From Planotetraspora mira (GTDB lineage Bacteria > Actinomycetota > Actinomycetes > Streptosporangiales > Streptosporangiaceae), in assembly GCF_016863275.1 (NCBI RefSeq), contig NZ_BOOO01000042.1:1-64000 (forward strand): DNA of 64,000 bases, written 5' to 3'. Position numbers and translations under genes: made by a program. Under the pieces are notes generated by a model. The model was not told the origin of the DNA, ran no database searches, and was given only the letters and a program-made list of their open reading frames with translations. This document shows positions 34,311-41,518 of the stretch, one piece after another; position 1 is the first letter of the stretch, and every line of letters begins with the position of its first letter.

Positions 34311-35009
34311 TTGAGCGTCTACCCGGGCCGTGGCGTACATGGGCAGGTCGTCGAGGCGATCGGCCGGCGAATCGTCACGGGCCAGGAGGCCCCCGGCTCG
34401 ACCCTCGACATGGAGGCGCTGGAGATCACCTACGACGTGAGCAAGACGGTCGTGCGTGAGGCGCTGAAGGTGCTCGCCGCGAAGGGACTGGTGGACGCCC
34501 GGCCCAAGCGCGGCACCTTCGTGCGCCCCCGCTCCGAGTGGAGCCTGCTCGACCCCGACCTGCTGCGCTGGCAGTTCGAGGACCCCGCGGGCTCCGGGAT
34601 GCTCGACGACCTGTACGAGGTGCGGATCATCGTGGAGCCTGCGGGGGCCAGGCTCGCGGCGTCGCGCCGTACGGAGGAGGACGTCGCCCGGCTGACGGCC
34701 ACGCTCGCGGCGGTCAGCCCGGGGGTGGGGGCCAAGGAGATCGTCGAGGCCGACCTGGCCTTCCACCGTCAGCTTCTTGAGGCCTCGCACAACGAACTCC
34801 TGATCCGGATGGAGTACATCATCGAGATCGGGCTGCGAGCCCGTGACCTGCTTGTCCACGCAGAAGGGCATCAGGACGACTTCCTGCCGCCGCACCAGGC
34901 CGTGCTCGACGCGGTCCGCGACGCCGACGCCGACGGCGCAGAGCGTGCGATGCGGGTCCTGCTGGAGCAGGCGGCCAAGGACGAACAAGAGATCAAGAAT
35001 CGGGGGTGA
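34311..35009 (+). CDS. GntR-family (FadR subfamily) regulator
   Basis: The 232-residue protein has a winged HTH (DMEALEITYDVSKTVVREAL) and an all-helical FCD effector domain (LYEVRIIVEPAGARLAASRR ... ADLAFHRQLLEASHN). It starts at TTG 34311 after GAGGA. Placed between the importer and the catabolic genes, it most likely controls this operon in response to galactonate or a related acid, like E. coli DgoR. Confidence 0.9.
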   Translation: MSVYPGRGVHGQVVEAIGRRIVTGQEAPGSTLDMEALEITYDVSKTVVREALKVLAAKGLVDARPKRGTFVRPRSEWSLLDPDLLRWQFEDPAGSGMLDDLYEVRIIVEPAGARLAASRRTEEDVARLTATLAAVSPGVGAKEIVEADLAFHRQLLEASHNELLIRMEYIIEIGLRARDLLVHAEGHQDDFLPPHQAVLDAVRDADADGAERAMRVLLEQAAKDEQEIKNRG

Positions 35010-35011
35010 CG

Positions 35012-36157
35012 ATGAAAATCGTCAGGATCGAGACGTTCCTCGTCCCGCCGCGCTGGTTGTTCTGCCGCGTGGAGACGGACGAGGGCGTCGTCGGCTGGGG
35101 CGAGCCAGTCGTGGAAGGCCGTGCGGAGGCGGTGCGCGCGGCCGTGCACGTGCTGGCGGAATACCTGGTCGGGCAGGATCCGCTGCGCATCGAGGACCAC
35201 TGGCAGGTGATGGCGAACGGCGGCTTCTACCGGGGAGGTCCGGTGCTGTCCAGCGCGTTGGCCGGCCTGGACCAGGCGTTGTGGGACATCGCGGGCAAGG
35301 CCTACGGCGCCCCGGTCCACGCGCTGCTCGGCGGCCCGGTCCGCGACCGGGTCCGCATGTACGCCTGGGTCGGCGGCGACGAGCCCGCCGAACTGGCCGA
35401 GAGCATCACGGAGAGGATCGAGGCAGGCTTCACCGCGGTGAAGATGAACGCCGCCGGCCGGATGTCCGTCCTCGCGACCGCGGCCGACGTCGCGGCGGTG
35501 GTGGACCGGCTGGCACTGGCCAGGCAGGTGCTCGGCCCGGCGCGGGACGTGGCCGTCGACTTCCACGGCCGGGTCTCCGCGGCGGACGCGCGCCGGATCC
35601 TGCCGCTCCTCGCCGAATATCACCCGATGTTCGCCGAGGAGCCGATCCTGCCCGACCGGCCGCACCTGCTGCGCGACGTGGTGACCGCGAGCAGCGTTCC
35701 CGTCGCCACGGGGGAGCGGCTCTACTCGCGGTGGGACTTCCGGCCCGCTCTGGAGGCCGGGGTCTCCGTGGTGCAGCCCGACCTCTCCCACGCGGGCGGC
35801 ATCTCCGAGACCCGCAGGATCGCCGCGCTCGCCGAGGTGTGGGACGCCAAGCTCGCCCCGCACTGCCCGCTGGGGCCCATCGCCCTGGCGGCCAGCCTGC
35901 AGGTCGCCTTCGCGACGCCGAACTTCCTGATCCAGGAGCACTCGATCGGCATCCACTACAACGAGGGCGCCGACCTGCTCGACTACGTCGCCGACCCCGC
36001 CGTCTTCCGTTTCGTGGACGGCCACGCCGCGCGGCCGGAGGCGCCGGGGCTGGGCGTGGAGATCGACGAGGCCGCCGTGCGCCGGGCGGACAGGACCGGG
36101 CACGCGTGGCGCAACCCGGTCTGGCGGCACGAGGACGGCGGGCTCGCCGAATGGTGA
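35012..36157 (+). CDS. dgoD: D-galactonate dehydratase (enolase superfamily)
   Basis: The 381-residue enzyme matches DgoD across its length, beginning MKIVRIETFLVPPRWLF and continuing TDEGVVGWGEPVVEGRA. Metal and acid-base regions of the mandelate-racemase subgroup are visible (VDFHGRVS, EEPILPD, TGERLYSRWDF, APHCPLGPIA). It dehydrates D-galactonate to 2-keto-3-deoxygalactonate. A GTG at 35006 overlapping the regulator stop is an alternative start, but ATG 35012 matches the family N-terminus. Confidence 0.92.
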   Translation: MKIVRIETFLVPPRWLFCRVETDEGVVGWGEPVVEGRAEAVRAAVHVLAEYLVGQDPLRIEDHWQVMANGGFYRGGPVLSSALAGLDQALWDIAGKAYGAPVHALLGGPVRDRVRMYAWVGGDEPAELAESITERIEAGFTAVKMNAAGRMSVLATAADVAAVVDRLALARQVLGPARDVAVDFHGRVSAADARRILPLLAEYHPMFAEEPILPDRPHLLRDVVTASSVPVATGERLYSRWDFRPALEAGVSVVQPDLSHAGGISETRRIAALAEVWDAKLAPHCPLGPIALAASLQVAFATPNFLIQEHSIGIHYNEGADLLDYVADPAVFRFVDGHAARPEAPGLGVEIDEAAVRRADRTGHAWRNPVWRHEDGGLAEW

Positions 36158-36828
36158 CGGGTGCGGACCTGGCGGCTCCTATCGGCCGCGGAACGGATGG
36201 AACGGTGAAGGAACAGAGCTTTCTGGAGACGCTGACCGAGCGGCGCCTGCTCGCGATCGTCCGCGGGACGGACGCGGACGCCGCGCTGCGCACGGTGATC
36301 ACGCTCGCCGAGGAGGGCGTCGAGCTGATCGAGGTCTCCCTCGTGACCCCCGGCGCGGTGCGGGTGATCCGTGACGCTCGGGCGGCGCTCGGGGAGTCGG
36401 CGGGCCTCGGAGCGGGGACGGTGGTCACCGCCGCCGACGCCCGCGCGGCGGCGGACGCGGGCGCGTCCTACCTCGTCACCCCGGCGGTGAGCGAGGCCGT
36501 GCGGACCGGTCATGAGCTGGGGCTGCCCGTGCTCGCGGGCGCGCTGACCCCGACCGAGGTGGTGACCGCGCTCAGCGAGGGAGCCACCGCCATCAAGTTG
36601 TTCCCGGCCTCCCTCGGGGGAACGCGCCACCTGCGCGCACTGCGCGATCCGTTCCCGCAGGTCCCGTTCGTGCCGGTCGGCGGGGTCGGCGTCGCGGAGG
36701 CCCGCGAATACCTGGATGCGGGTGCGGTCGCGGTCGGCGTCGGCTCCCCGCTCGTCGGCGACGCCGCGGCAGGCGGCGGCATCGACGCACTCAAGGAACG
36801 GATCAAGAGCTTCCTGGACGCGCTGTGA
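36151..36828 (+). CDS. dgoA: 2-keto-3-deoxy-6-phospho(galacto/glucon)ate aldolase
   Basis: This is a KDPG/KDPGal aldolase TIM barrel with RLLAIVRGTDAD (catalytic Glu region follows), AGTVVTAADARAAADAGASY, the Schiff-base Lys in ATAIKLFPAS and FVPVGGVG. ATG 36151 overlaps the dehydratase stop; GTG 36205 would give 207 residues, closer to the usual family length, and is equally possible. In this operon it should cleave KDPGal to pyruvate and glyceraldehyde-3-phosphate. Confidence 0.9.
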   Translation: MVTGADLAAPIGRGTDGTVKEQSFLETLTERRLLAIVRGTDADAALRTVITLAEEGVELIEVSLVTPGAVRVIRDARAALGESAGLGAGTVVTAADARAAADAGASYLVTPAVSEAVRTGHELGLPVLAGALTPTEVVTALSEGATAIKLFPASLGGTRHLRALRDPFPQVPFVPVGGVGVAEAREYLDAGAVAVGVGSPLVGDAAAGGGIDALKERIKSFLDAL

Positions 36829-37772
36829 TCGACGTCGTCACCTTCGGCGAGACGATGGCCGCTCTGCGGGCCCGCGACCCCATCAGGCTCGGCGGGACGA
36901 TGCGCCTGTCGGTTGCGGGGGCCGAGTCCAACGTCGCGATCGGCCTCGCCCGCCTCGGCCACCGGGTCCGGTGGACCGGTCTCGTCGGAGCGGACGAGAC
37001 GGGCGAGCTCGTGCTCCGCACGCTCCGCGCCGAAGGGGTCGACGTCTCCCACGCGCGCGCCGACGGCCGGGGGCCCACGGGGCTGATCCTGTTCGAGCGG
37101 CGGATCGGCGACCTCACCCGGGTCATCTATCACCGGGAGGGGTCGGCCGGCTCGTTCCTGGACACCGCCGACGTGCTGCCCGCGTTCGACCCGCTCCCCA
37201 GGCTGCTGCACGTCACCGGCATCACGCCGGCGCTCGGCCCGGGGCCCGCCGCCGCCGTCCGCGCGGCGGTGCGCACAGCCGCGGCCGCGGGTGTGCGCGT
37301 CTGCCTCGATGTGAACCATCGCTCGCGCCTGTGGACACGCGACGCGGCCGCCGAGGTCCTGCGCCCGCTGGCGTCCTCGTTGTCGGTGGTCGTCGCGTCC
37401 GACGACGAGCTGGAACTGGTCGCGCCCGCCTCGGCGACGACGGAACGCGACCGGGTTTCGGCCCTCCTGGACCTGGGGGTGTCCGAGGTCGTCGTCAAGC
37501 GCGGAGCCGAAGGAGCGAGTGGCCACACCCCGGTGGAGACCGTGCACACACCGGCCAGGCGCGTCCAGGTCACGGATCTCGTCGGCGCGGGCGACGCGTT
37601 CGTCGCCGGTCACCTGTCCGGCCTGCTCGACGGCCTGGACCTGGCCGGACGCCTCGACCGGGCCGTCACCGCCGGTGCGTTCGCCGTCGCCTCTCCCGGT
37701 GACTGGGAGGGACTGCCCACCCGGGCCGAGCTCGGACTGCTCGACGCCCTGCCCGGATCCACGCTGCGCTGA
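36825..37772 (+). CDS. PfkB-family 2-keto-3-deoxygalactonate/gluconate kinase
   Basis: The 315-residue ribokinase-family enzyme has an intact GAGDAFVAG motif (VTDLVGAGDAFVAGHLSG) near residue 255. It overlaps the aldolase stop (GTGA), indicating coupling. By position it supplies the KDGal phosphorylation step usually done in E. coli by the unrelated DgoK. Confidence 0.9.
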   Translation: MIDVVTFGETMAALRARDPIRLGGTMRLSVAGAESNVAIGLARLGHRVRWTGLVGADETGELVLRTLRAEGVDVSHARADGRGPTGLILFERRIGDLTRVIYHREGSAGSFLDTADVLPAFDPLPRLLHVTGITPALGPGPAAAVRAAVRTAAAAGVRVCLDVNHRSRLWTRDAAAEVLRPLASSLSVVVASDDELELVAPASATTERDRVSALLDLGVSEVVVKRGAEGASGHTPVETVHTPARRVQVTDLVGAGDAFVAGHLSGLLDGLDLAGRLDRAVTAGAFAVASPGDWEGLPTRAELGLLDALPGSTLR

Positions 37773-37784
37773 ACGAGGTGAGAC

Positions 37785-38624
37785 ATGGACGTCTGGTGCC
37801 CGGCATCCTGCGAGCTGGGTGAGGGGGCGAGGTGGATCGGCGGGCGGCTGGTCTTCGTCGACATCCTCGCCGGGAGGTTGCTCGCCGCCTCGGCCGACCG
37901 GCCGGGGCCGGCTGAGGAACTGGTCACGGTCGGCGTTCCGCTCGGTGCCGTGGCCCCGGTGGCGGGCCGTCCCGGCACCTGGATCGCGGCGGCCGGTCGG
38001 GGAGTCGCGCTGCTCGACCAGGCGTCGGGCGCACTGGACTGGATCGACCGGCCGATGCCCGCGACCTCCCGGGTGAACGACGCGGTCTGCGACCCGGCGG
38101 GCCGGTTCTGGATGGGCGGCATGCCGTACGACGGGACGCGGGGGGCGGGCGTCCTCTACCGGGTGGACGCGGATCTGACCGTGACGGCCGTGCGGACCGG
38201 CCTGACGGTTCCCAACGGACCGGCGTTCACGGCGGACGGCCGGACCATGTACCTCGCCGACAGCGCCGAGGGCCGGATCGACCGCCACCCGGTTGACCCG
38301 GTCACCGGCGACCTCGGCGAACCGTCCGTGTTCGCCACGATCGCGGACGGGAGCCCCGACGGGATGACGGTGGACGAGGACGGTCATCTGTGGGTCGCGG
38401 TGTGGGGCGGCTCCGCCGTACACCGCTACGCACCCGACGGCCGGCTCGACCTCGTCGTTGCCGTGCCCACTCCCCAGCCGACCAGCGTCTGCCTCATCGG
38501 CGGTCGCCTGTTCGTCACCTCCGCCGCGTACGGCCTCGACCCGATTCCGCGGGGCGCGGGCGCGGTCTACGCGATGGACGGCGTCGCGCAGGGCCGGCCG
38601 GCGAGCCGCTTTCTGCTCGGCTGA
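37785..38624 (+). CDS. SMP-30/gluconolactonase-family lactonase
   Basis: The 279-residue six-bladed propeller has the metal-site residues in ELGEGARW (Glu), SRVNDAVCDPAGRFWMGGM (Asn and Asp) and GSPDGMTVDEDGHLWVA (Asp). The family hydrolyses sugar lactones; here galactonolactone opening to galactonate is the natural reading. GAGGTGA precedes ATG 37785. No galactose dehydrogenase gene is in the window, so the first oxidation step must be encoded elsewhere or the lactone is imported. Confidence 0.88.
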   Translation: MDVWCPASCELGEGARWIGGRLVFVDILAGRLLAASADRPGPAEELVTVGVPLGAVAPVAGRPGTWIAAAGRGVALLDQASGALDWIDRPMPATSRVNDAVCDPAGRFWMGGMPYDGTRGAGVLYRVDADLTVTAVRTGLTVPNGPAFTADGRTMYLADSAEGRIDRHPVDPVTGDLGEPSVFATIADGSPDGMTVDEDGHLWVAVWGGSAVHRYAPDGRLDLVVAVPTPQPTSVCLIGGRLFVTSAAYGLDPIPRGAGAVYAMDGVAQGRPASRFLLG

Positions 38625-38667
38625 CCTTTCCCCGGCGCCGGGCCGGACCTGGGGAACGGTCAGCGGC

Positions 38668-39363
38668 TCACGCGGGCTCCCCGCAGCAGGCGCATCCTCC
38701 GGCACAGCCGTCCTGCGTCTCCACTCCCGCGGCACCCGGTACGGCGCAGCAGGCGTCGCCGCGCCACGCCTCGCGGCCTTCCTTGAGCGCGACGGCCGCG
38801 ATGACCAGGGCGGCCACGGGGTCGGCCCACGACCAGCCGAACAGGCTGTTCAACGCCAGCCCGACGAGTAGCACGGCGGACAGATAGGTGCACAACAGGG
38901 TCTGCTTGGAGTCGGCCACCGCGCTCGCGGAGCCCAGTTCACGTCCGGCCAGGCGCTGTGCCCGGGAGAGCACCGGCATGACCACGAGGGACAGCGCCGC
39001 GAGGACCATCCCCGTCGTGGAGTGCGCGGCCTCGCCCGCTCCGAGCAACGCGCGGACGGCGTCGAAGGACACATATGCGGCCAGGGCGAAGAACGACAGG
39101 GCGATGATCCGAAGGGCCGCCCGTTCCCGGCGCTCGTGGTCGGCGCCGGAGAACTGCCAGGCCACGGCGAGGGCCGAGGCGACCTCGATGGTCGAGTCGA
39201 GCCCGAACCCGACCAGCGCGGCCGAGGAGGCGGCGGTCCCCGCGGTGAGCGCGACCGCGGCCTCGGCCACGTTGTAGGTGATCGTCGCCGCGACGAGCAG
39301 GCGGATCCGCCGCGCCAGCGCCAGGCGCCGGGCCGGCGAGGGGCCGATCGAGGCCGCCGTCAT
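38668..39363 (-). CDS. Cation-efflux-like membrane transporter with Cys-rich tail
   Basis: The 231-residue protein has about six helices and resembles the small CDF-like cation transporters found beside ArsR/SmtB genes in actinomycetes. LVGFGLDSTIEVASALAVAW (near 48) and the later SKQTLLCTYLSAVLL and WADPVAALVIA segments carry the Asp residues of the two metal-binding helices. The C-terminus is Cys-rich (DACC ... DGCAGGCACC), suggesting soft-metal handling. Its ATG overlaps the stop of the regulator gene. Confidence 0.82.
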   Translation of the reverse strand: MTAASIGPSPARRLALARRIRLLVAATITYNVAEAAVALTAGTAASSAALVGFGLDSTIEVASALAVAWQFSGADHERRERAALRIIALSFFALAAYVSFDAVRALLGAGEAAHSTTGMVLAALSLVVMPVLSRAQRLAGRELGSASAVADSKQTLLCTYLSAVLLVGLALNSLFGWSWADPVAALVIAAVALKEGREAWRGDACCAVPGAAGVETQDGCAGGCACCGEPA

Positions 39364-39728
39364 GGCGAGGGCCTCGCGTCGTCGTCGCAACATTGCGAGC
39401 CGGGCGGGCACTCGTCGTGCTCGACCACCAGCACGAGCGAGGCCAGGTCGGCCAGCGCGCCCGCGAGACGGGGGTCGGCGAGTTCGTAGCGCACGCGCCG
39501 GCCGACCGGTGTGGTCGTGACGAGCCCGCAACCGCGCAGGCAGGACAGATGATTGGAGACGTTGCCGCGGGTCAGCTCGAGCCGTTCGGCCAGGTCGGCG
39601 GGGAACGCCGGGCCTTCGAGCAGCGTGAGGAGGAGACGGCGCCGGGTGGCGTCGGCGAGCGCGACGCCGACGCGGGCCAGCGCGTCCGCGTCCACGGCGA
39701 CGCGGGGACCGGGAGAAGTGGCAGGCAC
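39360..39728 (-). CDS. ArsR/SmtB-family metal sensor (CmtR-like)
   Basis: The 122-residue winged-helix protein has an HTH reading LTRGNVSNHLSCLRGCGLV, where the Cys positions in the recognition helix match the Cd/Pb site of mycobacterial CmtR, and further Cys in the C-terminal ECPPGSQCC. It should repress itself and the downstream transporter until metal binds. The start is uncertain: GTG 39728 has a poorly spaced ribosome site and an in-frame GTG at 39695 is an alternative. Confidence 0.85.
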   Translation of the reverse strand: MPATSPGPRVAVDADALARVGVALADATRRRLLLTLLEGPAFPADLAERLELTRGNVSNHLSCLRGCGLVTTTPVGRRVRYELADPRLAGALADLASLVLVVEHDECPPGSQCCDDDARPSP

Positions 39729-39747
39729 CCTCTAACGGTAAACCAGC

Positions 39748-39761
39748 CACTGAATTCAGTG
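39748..39761. promoter_or_regulatory. Operator palindrome upstream of the CmtR-like gene
   Basis: CACTGAATTCAGTG is a perfect 14-bp palindrome 19 bases before the regulator gene. On the minus strand TTGCAC overlaps it as a possible -35 hexamer, the usual location of an ArsR-type operator. Confidence 0.7.
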
Positions 39762-39876
39762 CAAGCTGAATCGTTGATCCAGGGCGCCGGGGGCCCTTCA
39801 CGGGAATCCTGACTGAGGTTAGGTTCCCATGGACAAGGTTGGTGGATATCCCGTCATTGGATCCAAAGGAGGACCA

Positions 39877-41436
39877 ATGCGCATCCCCGTAAGCCGCAGG
39901 GCCGGCATCGCCACCGCGACCGCCGCGCTCCTGCTCCCTCTGGCGCTCGCCGGGCCGGCCAGTGCCGATCCGGACCCCGCGCAGCTGGCGCGATCGATCT
40001 CTGCCCCCGGAGTGAAGCAGCACCTGCAGAAGCTGCAGGCGATAGCCAACGCCAACAACGGCACCCGCGCCGCGGGGACACCGGGATTCGCCGCCTCCCG
40101 CGACTATGTGGCGGGGCAGTTGAAGAAGGCCGGCTACAAGGTGACGGTGCAGCCCTTCGAGTTCCCGTTCTACGAGGAGCACTCGACCGCCACTCTGCAG
40201 CAGGTCTCTCCGGACGCCAGGACCTACGCCCCCACTCCTCCGGACGGGAGCGCGGTCGGGGAGTTCGCGACCATGACCTACTCGGGGTCCGGCGACGTGA
40301 CGGGAACCGTGCAGAACGTCGACCTGGTGCTGCCGCCGGCCCCCACGCCGAGCAGCACCTCGGGGTGCGAGTCGGCGGACTTCGCCTCGTTCACCCCCGG
40401 CAACATCGCCCTGCTGCAGCGCGGCACCTGCAACTTCCAGGTGAAGGCGGAGAACGCGCAGGCCGCGGGCGCCGCGGGCGCGATCATCTTCAACGAGGGC
40501 CAGCCGGGCCGCACCGAGACCCTCCAGGGAACGCTGAGCGCGCCCACGGTCACGATCCCCGTGGTCGGCGTCGGCTTCACCATCGGAGAGGACCTCTCGA
40601 GCCCGGCCGGAACCGTGGTGCGCATCGAGACCGACACCACGAGCGAGATCCGCACCACCCAGAACGTCATCGCCGACTCCAAGTGGGGCGACCCGAACAA
40701 GGTGGTCCAGCTCGGCGCCCACCTGGACAGCGTCCTCGCCGGCCCGGGGATCAACGACAACGGCTCGGGCAGCGCGGCGATCCTCGAGGTGGCGGAGACC
40801 CTCGGCAAGATCCCGACCAGGAACAAGCTGCGCTTCTCGTTCTGGAGCGCGGAGGAACTGGGTCTGCTCGGCTCCGATCACTATGTCGCGAGCCTGTCCC
40901 CCGCGGACGCGGCCAAGATCAAGCTGTACCTCAACTTCGACATGGTCGGCTCGCCGAACTACGCGCTCAAGATCTACGACGGGGACGACTCCGACGCCAC
41001 GGGCTCGCCCGCGGGTCCCGCCGGCTCCGACGAGATCGAGAAGCTCTTCGAGAAGTACTTCAACACCCTCCGGCAGGGCCACGTGGGCACCGACTTCGAC
41101 GGGCGCTCCGACTACGGGCCGTTCATCGCCGTGGGCATTCCCTCGGGCGGCCTGTTCACGGGAGCCGAGGGGATCAAGACGCCCGAGGAGCAGGCACTGT
41201 TCGGCGGGACGGCGGGCGCGGCCTACGACGCCTGCTACCACCAGGCGTGCGACACCATCGCCAACATCAACGACAAGGCGCTCGCGCTGAACACCGGCGC
41301 CATCGTCACGGCGGCGGTCGTCTACGCGTTCAGCGGCAACCTGCCCGGACCTGACGTACGGCCCGCCGCCGCGGCGGCGCGTGCCAAGGGCGCTCAGGTG
41401 TCGGGCGTGCAGGTGGCCGGAGGGCTCGCCCGGTAA
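39877..41436 (+). CDS. Secreted M28-family aminopeptidase with PA domain
   Basis: The 519-residue protein starts at ATG 39877 behind AGGAGG. It has a signal peptide, an inserted PA domain (GNIALLQRGTCNFQVKAENA) and a zinc peptidase domain: LGAHLDSV and INDNGSGSAA, the catalytic WSAEELGLLGS, LNFDMVGSPN and the last ligand in CYHQACDT. It resembles the Streptomyces griseus aminopeptidase family, removing N-terminal residues from extracellular peptides. Confidence 0.93.
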   Translation: MRIPVSRRAGIATATAALLLPLALAGPASADPDPAQLARSISAPGVKQHLQKLQAIANANNGTRAAGTPGFAASRDYVAGQLKKAGYKVTVQPFEFPFYEEHSTATLQQVSPDARTYAPTPPDGSAVGEFATMTYSGSGDVTGTVQNVDLVLPPAPTPSSTSGCESADFASFTPGNIALLQRGTCNFQVKAENAQAAGAAGAIIFNEGQPGRTETLQGTLSAPTVTIPVVGVGFTIGEDLSSPAGTVVRIETDTTSEIRTTQNVIADSKWGDPNKVVQLGAHLDSVLAGPGINDNGSGSAAILEVAETLGKIPTRNKLRFSFWSAEELGLLGSDHYVASLSPADAAKIKLYLNFDMVGSPNYALKIYDGDDSDATGSPAGPAGSDEIEKLFEKYFNTLRQGHVGTDFDGRSDYGPFIAVGIPSGGLFTGAEGIKTPEEQALFGGTAGAAYDACYHQACDTIANINDKALALNTGAIVTAAVVYAFSGNLPGPDVRPAAAAARAKGAQVSGVQVAGGLAR

Positions 41437-41472
41437 GCCACCCGATAACCGGTTCGGTAGTCTCTGCGCGTC

Positions 41473-41509
41473 ACGTGGTCATGCGTTTTCCCCGAGCGCA
41501 TGACCACGT
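41473..41509. terminator. Bidirectional 13-bp stem-loop terminator
   Basis: ACGTGGTCATGCG pairs perfectly with CGCATGACCACGT around an 11-nt loop, between the convergent peptidase and SulP-carbonic anhydrase genes. Confidence 0.85.
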
Positions 41510-41518
41510 TCGCGTCGC

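Noticed and set aside
38668-41241. Very long leftward frame covering the cation transporter and the peptidase gene
   Set aside because: Only the first 696 bases from the left (38668-39363) encode a recognisable protein; the rest is antisense to the M28 peptidase.
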